64,000 nt of DNA from a virus. The stretch is from the IMG/VR virus record IMGVR_UViG_3300023174_002543, positions 251,664 to 315,663 of that record, one strand, 5' to 3'. The notes under the pieces were generated by a model. That model was not told where the DNA came from. It did no database searches and saw nothing but the letters and a program-made list of their open reading frames with translations. The translations under genes and the position numbers were made by a program. Below are positions 1 through 8,151 of this stretch, piece by piece. Numbering within the stretch: position 1 is the first letter of the stretch; each line of letters opens with the position of its first letter.

Positions 1-1561
1 ATAATCCTGGAACAACACCTTCAGTTTCATATGTAAAGATTGTACCATTCGCACTAAGCATCCAGGGCTTATGACTGTCAAAGATAAGTTTCCATATCTC
101 TGCCGCACTCATTTCTTCACTACGACCATCTTCATAATCAAGGGTAAGAATGGTACCACGTTCTTGGTTCATAATACTAGTATACTCTAATGCACCAAAC
201 AAATTTTCCCATAGAATAGCACCACCAACGTCATCATCGCCGTCTTTGTATCTTTTCTTTTCTTGTGCTAATCTAAGACCTTTGTCTTTCATATATTGGT
301 TTGTAAGAGTTTGCCTAACTTGTCCGATGATTGTTTCACCTGCCATGTTGAGGGCCCTAATAACCGAGGGGTAGAGCGAGTTAATGTCAACTGCTCCGAC
401 ATATTCGTGCATGCCTGTTTTGGGCGTAGCAACGAAGGCACCTGCTGCTTGTTGTTCGTCTTCATGTTCACTCCTATGTTTCTTGTCTGGAACCATTAAT
501 CCACGATTGTGGGCTTCATTAAAGATAGCCATTTCAATCATTGCTACAGAACCCATTACTGTTGGTAACAATACTGTATTCTCATGCGCTAATTGATTAG
601 CCAATTCTAAAAACTTTGTCTTACGATGAATCTTAACCAACAACATAGTATCTTGTCTGTTGTATTCAATGAACTTTTTAAAGTCTTTATTATACAATTG
701 GTCAAGAGTGCCTTCATATTGTGTTTTGTTTTCACCAACCTCCATTTCACCGATAGCATCTAGTTTGTAACTATGGCGACTTTCATAATTGTATTTCTTA
801 TACAATTGCAAATAGTCCATATGAATACGACCTACTAAGTCATATGTTGTTTCTTCTTTACCAAAACGTTCATACTTTCTTGGCTTGGGTAATTGACCCA
901 TTAAACAAAACTTGCGTGTGTCATCTTTACTCATTACACGTGTGACACGATTAACCATATAAGGTATATCATATCCTTCTGAGTTCCAACCAGTCAATAC
1001 ATCAGCATCTTCAATCAATTGAAAGAACACATCAAACATTTCCTTTTCACTATTGAAAAGCATAGTGTTATTGAAACTTCTAACAATCTCCCATGCAGAT
1101 TCATTACTCATGTGCTTAGGTGGGATAACTAATGTTACCAATTGGTCTAGCCAATCTAAGTAACAACTAATTGCTGTTACTGGATTGAATGGGTCATCGG
1201 TTGGGCTAAAACCTTTTTCAGGATCAAAGTCAACTTCAATATCAAAGAAACAAGTATGAAGTTTAGGTGCATCTACCTCTAAATAGTTTTCACTAAGACA
1301 ACGAAATACAACATTAACATCACTTTCAAAAAGTGGTTTGCCATGATACATTCGTCTTTCTTTTTCAAACTCAGTGCGCTTTCGTGTACTAAATCTGCTT
1401 AATGAATCTCCATAAATACTGCGAAACTTGCCTTTCCTATCTGGATAATAGAAAACATAATTTGCAGGATACTCGTTGTAATAACGCTTACCGTCATTAC
1501 CTCGTTCCACTACATAAATTCTATCTTCATCCCTTGCATGGATGGCATCTACATAACTCAA
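1..1561 (-). CDS. 43: Family B DNA polymerase, T4 gp43-like (C-terminus beyond window)
   Basis: Replicative DNA polymerase with 3'-5' proofreading. My reading of the minus strand gives about 520 residues. Exo I is FFDIEVDFD (about residue 107), Exo II is GWNSEGYDIPYMVNR (about 190), Exo III is YNRQDT (about 298), and palm motif A is VDINSLYPSVIR (about 390). The fingers, motif C and thumb lie past base 1. The start is inferred to be TTG at 1561. It overlaps the TGA of the upstream DsbA-like gene (TTGA), an AGG lies about 9 bases upstream, and an in-frame TAA further upstream leaves no ATG or GTG option. The gene therefore appears translationally coupled to its neighbour and served by the sigma70 promoter at 1840-1868. 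Family identity is certain; the exact start is less so. Confidence 0.95.
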   Translation of the reverse strand, partial: MSYVDAIHARDEDRIYVVERGNDGKRYYNEYPANYVFYYPDRKGKFRSIYGDSLSRFSTRKRTEFEKERRMYHGKPLFESDVNVVFRCLSENYLEVDAPKLHTCFFDIEVDFDPEKGFSPTDDPFNPVTAISCYLDWLDQLVTLVIPPKHMSNESAWEIVRSFNNTMLFNSEKEMFDVFFQLIEDADVLTGWNSEGYDIPYMVNRVTRVMSKDDTRKFCLMGQLPKPRKYERFGKEETTYDLVGRIHMDYLQLYKKYNYESRHSYKLDAIGEMEVGENKTQYEGTLDQLYNKDFKKFIEYNRQDTMLLVKIHRKTKFLELANQLAHENTVLLPTVMGSVAMIEMAIFNEAHNRGLMVPDKKHRSEHEDEQQAAGAFVATPKTGMHEYVGAVDINSLYPSVIRALNMAGETIIGQVRQTLTNQYMKDKGLRLAQEKKRYKDGDDDVGGAILWENLFGALEYTSIMNQERGTILTLDYEDGRSEEMSAAEIWKLIFDSHKPWMLSANGTIFTYETEGVVPGL

Positions 1562-1818
1562 AGTGTCTTGCCTACAGTTTCTAAAATAGTATTGAGTTCT
1601 TCGTTATCAGCATTAGTTTGTGTTAAACTTGCTTTATGGGCAACACGAATTGCCTTTTTAAGTACACTGGGTTTTACTTCTAGTTCTTCTGCAATTGCCT
1701 TTACAGTATCGCTTAGTCCCTCGTTGAGGGTATCAATCTCATGTAAGACAGTCATGCCTTCATTAATGAGTTGTGTTAGTTTGATTTTTTGATCGCCACT
1801 GAAAATTTTAGCTGCCAT
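1558..1818 (-). CDS. dsbA: DsbA-like double-stranded DNA-binding protein
   Basis: An 86-residue, mostly helical protein. It resembles T4 DsbA, a small dsDNA-binding protein linked to late transcription, in length and in the order of its segments: a leading helix, then an E-E-L-E-V-K-P-S-V-L-K-K-A core, then a C-terminal acidic helix ending near ILETVGKTL. I chose ATG 1818 because an AGGAG lies at 1823-1828; a longer in-frame ATG at 1848 lacks one. The stop overlaps the polymerase start, so the pair forms an operon with the sigma70-type promoter just upstream. The similarity is remote and rests on pattern, not on a catalytic signature. Confidence 0.6.
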   Translation of the reverse strand: MAAKIFSGDQKIKLTQLINEGMTVLHEIDTLNEGLSDTVKAIAEELEVKPSVLKKAIRVAHKASLTQTNADNEELNTILETVGKTL

Positions 1819-1839
1819 AAATGCTCCTATAAAGTAGTT

Positions 1840-1868
1840 ATTATACATTAACTACGTAGAGAAGTCAA
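1840..1868 (-). promoter_or_regulatory. Sigma70-type promoter for dsbA-DNA polymerase
   Basis: Minus strand reads TTGACT, 17 bases, TATAAT. The -10 box ends 21 bases before ATG 1818, which has its own AGGAG. It is near consensus for a proteobacterial housekeeping sigma factor and suits early expression of replication genes. Confidence 0.85.
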
Positions 1869-1890
1869 ATTTTTTGTGTAAGGATTTGCC

Positions 1891-2823
1891 CTAACGAATG
1901 TTATTGAAGTTTACATTTACTGCATAACCCACATCTGGATTATACTTGACCAACGCCTGAACTATATTTTCAAAACTTTGCCCAAATCTCTTTACTAATT
2001 TATCTAATGCTATAGGTTGATCTTTTTCATTCATAAATTGACCTTGATCGTCCGTATTATCAATCACAAAGTCTTCACCGTGAGTATGGTAATACTCATC
2101 AAGTTGATCACCCGAAGTTATGGGAATATCATCTATGAACACACTAAAGTATAACTGATATTTCTCACCCGTATATTGTGGTTGTTTTGGTAATAATATT
2201 ACTAATGGAAAACTACTATGATAACTATCAAAATAATTTGTTCCTGTTGTAGCCGCTGTGCACCAGCGAGTACCTTGACCATAATAACATGCCGCTTGTT
2301 TATTTTCAGGTATGATTGCTCTTACAGTATTATCTTGGTATAACTCTAATGCATTACCCTTTGCCATATTTGGATCAGTTGGGTCAGGATATTCATCTAG
2401 TACATCAAAAAAGTCTTCAAATGATCTGTACCCTAAAATATCGTTACGTGGACTAGATATCTTTTTACGTAATACAAGGTTATAAAACTTTGTCAAATAG
2501 TCGGTTAGTGTACTGCGTAAATCTTCAAATAACGTGCCATGAATATATTTCCACTCATTAATATAAGTTTTAATTATCCAGGGAGTATATTGATTATTTC
2601 TAGTAGGATCAACATTTTCAAATGCTTGTATTACTCTTGGTAAGTAGGTTTCAGCATTATTTTGAATCTCTTGTTCTATAGCATCACTACCAGTGATAGG
2701 TTTACGTATACCCAATTGCAATATCATGGTAGTGTCATTAACAATAGCTTGTAATAAGGCAGGACCAAACTTTTGAGTAGTTATAGCTCTGTTGTATTCA
2801 ATTAAAAATTCGTTTGCTCTCAT
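1891..2823 (-). CDS. Putative packaged protein with GxGTRWCTAA motif and T4-like targeting N-terminus
   Basis: A 310-residue protein of unknown activity. The N-terminus MRANEFLIE resembles the capsid-targeting sequence of T4 internal proteins (MKTYQEFIAE). Around residues 176-190 is ACYYGQGTRWCTAA, a W-C motif I recall from other large-phage proteins, flanked by beta-rich sequence (YQLYFSVFID). The start has AGGATG just upstream. It follows the 499-residue metalloprotease-like protein by 16 bases and probably shares its late transcript. No catalytic assignment is possible. Packaging in the head is inferred from the N-terminus alone. Confidence 0.6.
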   Translation of the reverse strand: MRANEFLIEYNRAITTQKFGPALLQAIVNDTTMILQLGIRKPITGSDAIEQEIQNNAETYLPRVIQAFENVDPTRNNQYTPWIIKTYINEWKYIHGTLFEDLRSTLTDYLTKFYNLVLRKKISSPRNDILGYRSFEDFFDVLDEYPDPTDPNMAKGNALELYQDNTVRAIIPENKQAACYYGQGTRWCTAATTGTNYFDSYHSSFPLVILLPKQPQYTGEKYQLYFSVFIDDIPITSGDQLDEYYHTHGEDFVIDNTDDQGQFMNEKDQPIALDKLVKRFGQSFENIVQALVKYNPDVGYAVNVNFNNIR

Positions 2824-2839
2824 TTAATCATCCTTTATG

Positions 2840-4339
2840 TTATTGAAACATTTCAGGGTGATCTTTACCGTATACTTTGATGTACTTACCAGCAGCCATA
2901 TCCGCCAGCATTTCAATTGGGCTACCTGGATAGCTATCACCATCTTTAATCATGTTCAATTGCATTTGACGATGATGTGTTAGTTCATGGAATATGGTAC
3001 GGAAGATATCAATTAAGTTTCTGTTACCAACATATACCCAAATATCATTACCTTTATGCACACCGGTATGATGACCTGCTTGTGCTACCTTAGTATTCTT
3101 ACTAATAGTAATCTTTGGATAAGGTTTTTGCATGTTAAGTGTCTTGTATGACCACTTAATAAAGTCTTTTATCTTTTGTATATCTTCCGGGCCTTCTACG
3201 CCCTCATTCACATTACTTTTTTTTTGGGATAATGGCGTGATGTTACCTTCTGGTTCTTTAACATCACGTTGTGTTGGTGGAAAAGTTCTTTTACCGTGTT
3301 GAACTTTATTCATTGGGCGCTTTAGTGGTAATACATCACCTTCCATCACACCTTGCTCATCTTCAGGTTTAGTAGTCAACACAAACTTCTTACCTGCATT
3401 AAATGACTTTGCCATCATTGTCCGAGCGGCTTTAGTAGCAGTTTCTTTGTTACGGTACTGATAGGGTGTGCCCATTTTATCTTTAACAATTTTACCATTA
3501 GCACGGATATACCATGTTCTTGTATCAACAGGATCTGGAACATGATATTCGTCATCTTCTCTATGACGCTTGCCTAAACTCGGGGAATTAGGATCTGCAA
3601 AACCATGACGATAACCGCTTTCCGCCACACCTTTAGTAACAATATAACCTTTGCCTTTACATTGTGGACAATTTGTAGCAACTTTTGTGCTATCTTTCTT
3701 TGTCATAGTATGATAACCTTTGCCATTACAATGTTTGCAATCGTGTGATGTGCTATCTTCCGCCACACCTAGTTTCTTATCTCTCTTTACAGCATCACTG
3801 TATGTTTTCAATACACTAGGATTCTTTTTAACAAGTTTGTTTAACTCTTTGCCACTTTCAATATCTTTTGACTTTTGAACATCTTTGGCGTATTTTTTAG
3901 TTAAGTCAGGTCTTGCCTTCAACAAATCTCTTAGCATTTTATCATATTCATCTTCTTCTAAACTGCCTTCCGCCACACCTTGTCTTCTACGCATAATTTC
4001 ATCAGTGATGGCAGCTATAATTTTTAATCCAATTTCATCTCTTTTGATAGTTTTAATCATACGCAAAAGATCGGATGTTGAATAATTTCTATAATGAGCA
4101 TGTCCGCTCTCGGTTACATCTTCTTCACCTAATCTGTTTTTGATTTTCTTAATCCAAGTATCAGGGGTATGTCCATATTTCTTAACAAACATGTCGTGTA
4201 ATTTTTTACCCGTGATTTTATGCTTAACAGAAATGTTTTGCATTAAACGGTCAATAGTGTCGTAGTTGTGGCGCTTAAGTTTAGGTAATCTATTCTTAAG
4301 TTCGTCTACGGCGGATTCTTCTAATTCGTGTGCTCTCAT
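2840..4339 (-). CDS. Modular CTS-type protein with DnaJ-like zinc cassette and HExxH metalloprotease domain
   Basis: A 499-residue chain of small cassettes. The N-terminus is MRAHELEESA. A helical cassette (about 15-72) and a second one (about 83-119) follow. CxxCxGxG pairs sit at 201-208 and 224-231, like half of a DnaJ zinc centre. A small basic domain spans about 274-325. The C-terminal domain has HELTH (451-455) with a downstream Glu (E477), a gluzincin-like zinc protease signature. The cassettes are separated by VTE/S (77), VAE/G (124), VAE/D (194), VAE/S (240), VME/G (333) and VNE/G (379), which resemble T4 prohead-protease sites. Start ATG 4339 lies 5 bases after a GATAAATA box and has no SD. 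Processing into peptides is inference. Confidence 0.7.
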   Translation of the reverse strand: MRAHELEESAVDELKNRLPKLKRHNYDTIDRLMQNISVKHKITGKKLHDMFVKKYGHTPDTWIKKIKNRLGEEDVTESGHAHYRNYSTSDLLRMIKTIKRDEIGLKIIAAITDEIMRRRQGVAEGSLEEDEYDKMLRDLLKARPDLTKKYAKDVQKSKDIESGKELNKLVKKNPSVLKTYSDAVKRDKKLGVAEDSTSHDCKHCNGKGYHTMTKKDSTKVATNCPQCKGKGYIVTKGVAESGYRHGFADPNSPSLGKRHREDDEYHVPDPVDTRTWYIRANGKIVKDKMGTPYQYRNKETATKAARTMMAKSFNAGKKFVLTTKPEDEQGVMEGDVLPLKRPMNKVQHGKRTFPPTQRDVKEPEGNITPLSQKKSNVNEGVEGPEDIQKIKDFIKWSYKTLNMQKPYPKITISKNTKVAQAGHHTGVHKGNDIWVYVGNRNLIDIFRTIFHELTHHRQMQLNMIKDGDSYPGSPIEMLADMAAGKYIKVYGKDHPEMFQ

Positions 4340-4344
4340 ACTTA

Positions 4345-4352
4345 TATTTATC
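4345..4352 (-). promoter_or_regulatory. T4-type late promoter, leaderless class
   Basis: GATAAATA on the minus strand, 5 bases before ATG 4339. Late T4-type transcripts start about 6 bases past the box, so the mRNA would begin at or next to the start codon. The surrounding 4340-4450 is an intergenic spacer with only a short AAAGTG/CACTTT hairpin. Confidence 0.75.
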
Positions 4353-4450
4353 TCAAAATAAGAAAGTGCTCACTTTTGAGGTCCAGTAGCGAATTGGATG
4401 ACTCAAGCCAGCAGCCGGCTACACATAACCCAAAGGGTCCTAAGGTGTGT

Positions 4451-5917
4451 TTATTTTAAACCTGCGAGTGATTTAATTCTGTTTAGTGATTTAGATTCAT
4501 CTGCTTGCACTGATGATACATCTTCATCAGGTAATTTGTCATTTTTATTATCGGTTGATACTGAAGGGTTACTAGATGCTAATTGAGTTTTAGCAATACC
4601 GTCTAATGTATCACCACGTTTTATTGTATAATCTTGTCCACCTACTTTAATAGTATCTCCGGCTCTAATTTTGTTAACATCTTTAATTTTATCAGCATTT
4701 GCTTGCTGAATTGACTGTGCTCCTGCAGAGCCTTTATAACCTGAATCAGGTGATGCAACATTACGTGAATTTGGTGTAGTATTATTCGGTTCTGGTACAT
4801 CTACACCTTTTTCATCAGTGTTGGGTGTGGTAGGGGGTGCAACAGCAGGCGCCGGCGGTTGTGATTTAACAGATGGCTGAACAGGTGATTGACCACCTCG
4901 TCCGGTCATACCTTTGTTTGCTGCAGCAGCATTGGCTGCACTCGTAACAGGATTTAGATTAGTAGACTTTGCAGGAGAGTTATATGCATCTCTAGCCGCA
5001 TTGACTCCCATTGCACCAAAAGATATTGCAGGACCAAAACCCGGCACAAACCCGCCGGCTGCGCCTAATGCAGATATAACTGCACCTGTTCTATCACCTT
5101 TTTGATATCTTCTATATGCTTCTTCAGCATCTAATGCTATACCTGCACCGGGAATAACTCTTCCCAATACTTTTTTACCTATTGACTTTGCTCCGGCTTT
5201 TGCTCCAGCCTCTGCACCCGCTTCGACCCCTGTTGCTACGTTAGGTCTATTAGCAGGAACCTCTTTACCCATAACTGGATCTATTCTAGTACTGGTATCT
5301 AATGCCGGTGTTTTTTGACCAAGTGTTGATGATATCTTTCCTTTAGCCGCATCGACCCCGGCATCAATGGTGGCTCTAACTTTTTTACCTGCATTGTAAC
5401 CTGTATCATATGCGGCAGTATTAGCTGGTGGTGTAGAAGCCGGTTTAACAGGGACTTCTCTGCCCATAGAAGGTTCACCGGGTCTAGCTGTCCCTACATT
5501 ATCATTAGGAACCGGTCTTCCGCCTACAGATGCTCCAGGTTTATCTATTCCAACTCTATTTGGTATATTTCCAGATGATGTGTTAGAGACAGGTGGTGTT
5601 GATGATACTTGTCCAGTTCTGTTATTTTTCCATACTGCTGGGTCGGAACTAGAGACGGGTGGTGTTGAAGAAGTTACACCAGTTCTTGGGTTAGTCCAAA
5701 CTGATGGCTTATTATTTACTGTACGTGCAGGATCATATCCTAGGTCCTGCATAGTTTTTATTTGACTAGGTGTTAATGGTGTATTGGTTTTATTTAACGG
5801 TACGCCTGCTTTTTCTAAATCTAATTGTGCTTTATATACAGCCGCTTGTCTAGGATCAGCTAAGTTTACAGTAGGCTTAGTTGCTTCGTTAATTTTATTA
5901 AATTCACTGAATCTCAT
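4451..5917 (-). CDS. Pro/Ala/Gly-rich CTS-type protein with glycine-zipper segment and LysM-like motif
   Basis: A 488-residue protein. N-terminus MRFSEFNKINEA fits the T4 internal-protein targeting pattern with a Glu/Ala junction. Residues 70-225 are low-complexity and Pro-rich, with a duplicated VW-x-N-x-R-T-G-x-x-SSTPPVS unit (73-89 and 95-111). Residues 228-310 are Gly/Ala-rich and hydrophobic (AGAEAGAKAGAKSIG, then ALGAAGGFVPGFGPAISFG), like membrane-inserting glycine zippers. Near 411-440 is LysM-like sequence (YTIKRGDTLDGIAK). Together these suggest a virion-delivered envelope-interacting protein; that role is inferred. ATG 5917 lies 7 bases past a late box and has no SD. Confidence 0.65.
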   Translation of the reverse strand: MRFSEFNKINEATKPTVNLADPRQAAVYKAQLDLEKAGVPLNKTNTPLTPSQIKTMQDLGYDPARTVNNKPSVWTNPRTGVTSSTPPVSSSDPAVWKNNRTGQVSSTPPVSNTSSGNIPNRVGIDKPGASVGGRPVPNDNVGTARPGEPSMGREVPVKPASTPPANTAAYDTGYNAGKKVRATIDAGVDAAKGKISSTLGQKTPALDTSTRIDPVMGKEVPANRPNVATGVEAGAEAGAKAGAKSIGKKVLGRVIPGAGIALDAEEAYRRYQKGDRTGAVISALGAAGGFVPGFGPAISFGAMGVNAARDAYNSPAKSTNLNPVTSAANAAAANKGMTGRGGQSPVQPSVKSQPPAPAVAPPTTPNTDEKGVDVPEPNNTTPNSRNVASPDSGYKGSAGAQSIQQANADKIKDVNKIRAGDTIKVGGQDYTIKRGDTLDGIAKTQLASSNPSVSTDNKNDKLPDEDVSSVQADESKSLNRIKSLAGLK

Positions 5918-5924
5918 ATATATA

Positions 5925-5932
5925 TATTTATC
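5925..5932 (-). promoter_or_regulatory. T4-type late promoter, leaderless class
   Basis: GATAAATA followed by seven alternating T/A bases and then ATG 5917. The predicted leader is 0-2 bases. It lies just after the stop of a 25-codon micro-ORF. Confidence 0.75.
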
Positions 5933-5934
5933 TA

Positions 5935-6012
5935 TTAAACCGGGCTGTATGGATTGCGAAATTTATCGTAACCGTCATCTTCAGGGTATACAGGATAATC
6001 GTTTGGATTCAT
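5935..6012 (-). CDS. Micro-ORF of 25 residues coupled to dps
   Basis: The reading frame encodes MNPNDYPVYPEDDGYDKF followed by RNPYSPV. Its ATG overlaps the dps stop codon (TAATG) and it fills the spacer up to the late promoter at 5925. The composition is Asp/Tyr/Pro-rich and acidic. Termination-reinitiation coupling is typical in this genome, which supports a real gene, but the size alone does not exclude chance. Confidence 0.45.
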   Translation of the reverse strand: MNPNDYPVYPEDDGYDKFRNPYSPV

Positions 6013-6452
6013 TATTCACGCTCAGTTTTAAGAATACTACGAATGAACCAAGCCTTCTTACCATATAAGTCTTGTAGTTCAGCCATATAGTTAGCAATAC
6101 CTTGTTGACGGTCTTCTGTTGCTTGGTCAAACATTGTAGTAACTAACTCAAGCATTTTTTCAATGTCTTGTAATGTTTCTGCAAACATTAATTGAGCACG
6201 TGGAATTTTTGTTTGGTCTTCAATAATAGTTAGTTCAGCATATCGTTGTAAACTACCTGGAGTATAACTACCTACTATTCTGATATACTCTGCAATAGTA
6301 TCAATTGTTTCATTTACATCTTGGTATAGTGTATCATAGAATTGATGATATTGTGGGAAATTACTACCTTCAATGTTCCAATGAAAGTTTTGACTTTTAA
6401 TAGCAAAACTCTGTGTGCTTGCTAATAATATTTTTAGGCTATCTGATAACAT
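6012..6452 (-). CDS. dps: Dps-family ferritin-like DNA protection protein
   Basis: A 146-residue four-helix protein. The inter-subunit ferroxidase ligands of Dps are all present with exact family spacing: H24 (in FHWN), H36 and D40 (YHQFYD), and D51 and E55 (DTIAEYI). E. coli Dps has H51, H63, D67, D78, E82. Dps dodecamers oxidise Fe(II) with peroxide, store iron and coat DNA. Here it lies within the run of putative packaged proteins. An AGAGGG lies about 11 bases upstream of ATG 6452. It could protect phage or host DNA, or condense the host nucleoid. Family identity is firm; the phage role is inference. Confidence 0.9.
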   Translation of the reverse strand: MLSDSLKILLASTQSFAIKSQNFHWNIEGSNFPQYHQFYDTLYQDVNETIDTIAEYIRIVGSYTPGSLQRYAELTIIEDQTKIPRAQLMFAETLQDIEKMLELVTTMFDQATEDRQQGIANYMAELQDLYGKKAWFIRSILKTERE

Positions 6453-6505
6453 TTTGGAAGAGTCCCTCTGTTCTTTAAATAAAAATCTACTAAATCTTGA
6501 TCCAT
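6434..6505 (-). CDS. Possible micro-ORF upstream of dps
   Basis: A 23-codon frame (MDQDLVDFYLKNRGTLPKCY plus QIA) begins 2 bases after the stop of the GP88-like gene and overlaps the first codons of dps. It may be a leader peptide that couples dps translation to upstream ribosomes, or it may be chance. No SD is seen. Confidence 0.25.
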   Translation of the reverse strand: MDQDLVDFYLKNRGTLPKCYQIA

Positions 6506-6507
6506 GA

Positions 6508-8151
6508 TTAGTGTTTCAATAACAATGTACTTAGTACACCTGTATCATTAGCACTTAAATCTGGCTCACCGGGTGCTACGATAACATTATATTTCATACT
6601 AGTGTTTTGGCTTTTCTTTACTGCCCACTCATCATAACTTAATATTGAGTTAGCACTAATGCCATATTCTTTTGCTAGTCGTTGTTTTAGTTCAGGTAGT
6701 TGGTCCGGTTTTACTTGCCACTGTCCTTCAGTACCTTTGACTAAATTACCCTTAGCATCTTTAACTAATAAGTCTTGGAATAGTCCAGTTGGTACAATAC
6801 GACTATTCTTAGTTTTATCTAAGTTAGGATCAGCAGCTTTAACTTGTTTCTCTTGTGAAGTGTGTGCGCCCTCACTCCAATTAATAATGAAGTTGCTTGG
6901 TTTTTGTGCAAGTGCAGCATTAGCCATTTTAGTATAAGCATAGAATTTAACGTCAGGTAAACTTTGTGCTAACTTAAATGCCAAGTCTAAGTATTCTGGA
7001 CTAAAGAAGTCGCCAGCATCATGCCAGCGAATACTAACAGAGTATCCACCCTTCTTACCTAAACTTTCTTCTTTAGCAATTTCATTTGCTAGTTGTTCAA
7101 AGAAACCATCTGGGTTATTCAATAGATATGTAATAATACGACCATCACTTAACCATGCGGCTTCAAACTGAATCTTACCACCTTTCATAGCAAAGCAATC
7201 TATTTTACAACTACCAGCACCCGGACATGTGTTGACTACAATTAAGTTGTTTGTGTTTTCATCTAGTGCAAGACCAACTAATGCAGCAAAGCCAATGTTA
7301 AAGAACTGTTCTAAGTCACCGTTGCTGTGCTTCATCTTTTCATTTTGCTTTAGTAACTTTTTAGGACGAACTGCTAATGCTTGTTTAACATCTTCTTCGC
7401 GGTATCTTTTACCAGTAGCATCATAATACTTGATTACGCTACTACGATGAATGTAAGGCATACGATATTTGTCTTGCTTTGTTTTACCAGACACATATTT
7501 CTCTTTGCCTTTTTTATCTAATTTAACTTGACCTGTTTTCTTATCAATGTCAGGAGTACCCGCAATACGTGTCATGTAGTCTTGGAATTCTTGCCCAGCA
7601 ATGTCACGCTGGTCAATAGGTAGTTTAGTTGCTTCATCTATACCCATATCTTTGTGACGTTGGGCTATTGATTCTTTAGCGCCTAATTGACTAAGTGCTT
7701 CTGCAGCTTTTGCTAGAGCCTCAGGGTTAGCAGAAGGGAATTTATTCATAATAAACTGTACTATGCTATTACTCCAAAGATACATTTTTTCTTTGTTATT
7801 CAAATCATGTTCAATTGATGGAGTAGGTACATAATATTGTTTATTAGATTTATATTCCTGCCATAATCTGTCATATTGAGTTGAATCTACAGGAGTAACG
7901 ATATTATGCATCATGCGTTGAAATGCTTCTTGATTCTTATCAATTCCGGTCTTTTTACCTAATATTCTGAGAACATAATTTTTTAATTTGTTTATTCCAT
8001 TACTAAAAGCACCTTCGTCTAATTCTTCATTATCATCAAAGTCATCTGCCTCAGGATGTTGAACAAACTGGTCAACACTCATAATTTTAATGCCGCTAGG
8101 CGCACCGGGTAATTTAGGCGTTGCGCCTTCCATTAATTCTATGATATTCAT
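6508..8151 (-). CDS. CTS-type protein with GP88-like domain
   Basis: A 547-residue protein. The N-terminus MNIIELMEGATP has a Glu-Gly/Ala junction typical of this locus, and a second ELDEGAF lies at about 44-50. The C-terminal half matches what I recall of the phage GP88 family: CPGAGSCKIDCFAMKGG (about 307-323), RWHDAGDFFSPEYLDLAF (about 373-390) and FYAYTK. The family has no settled biochemical function; its clustered Cys suggest metal binding. ATG 8151 overlaps the stop of the preceding gene (ATGA). It is probably co-packaged if the N-terminus is a true targeting signal. Confidence 0.65.
   Translation of the reverse strand: MNIIELMEGATPKLPGAPSGIKIMSVDQFVQHPEADDFDDNEELDEGAFSNGINKLKNYVLRILGKKTGIDKNQEAFQRMMHNIVTPVDSTQYDRLWQEYKSNKQYYVPTPSIEHDLNNKEKMYLWSNSIVQFIMNKFPSANPEALAKAAEALSQLGAKESIAQRHKDMGIDEATKLPIDQRDIAGQEFQDYMTRIAGTPDIDKKTGQVKLDKKGKEKYVSGKTKQDKYRMPYIHRSSVIKYYDATGKRYREEDVKQALAVRPKKLLKQNEKMKHSNGDLEQFFNIGFAALVGLALDENTNNLIVVNTCPGAGSCKIDCFAMKGGKIQFEAAWLSDGRIITYLLNNPDGFFEQLANEIAKEESLGKKGGYSVSIRWHDAGDFFSPEYLDLAFKLAQSLPDVKFYAYTKMANAALAQKPSNFIINWSEGAHTSQEKQVKAADPNLDKTKNSRIVPTGLFQDLLVKDAKGNLVKGTEGQWQVKPDQLPELKQRLAKEYGISANSILSYDEWAVKKSQNTSMKYNVIVAPGEPDLSANDTGVLSTLLLKH

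Noticed and set aside
4385-4450. tRNA-like pattern (D-loop-like AATTGGA, short stems) on either strand
   Set aside because: No paired acceptor stem, no proper T-loop and no anticodon loop with U33; the stems do not form a cloverleaf.
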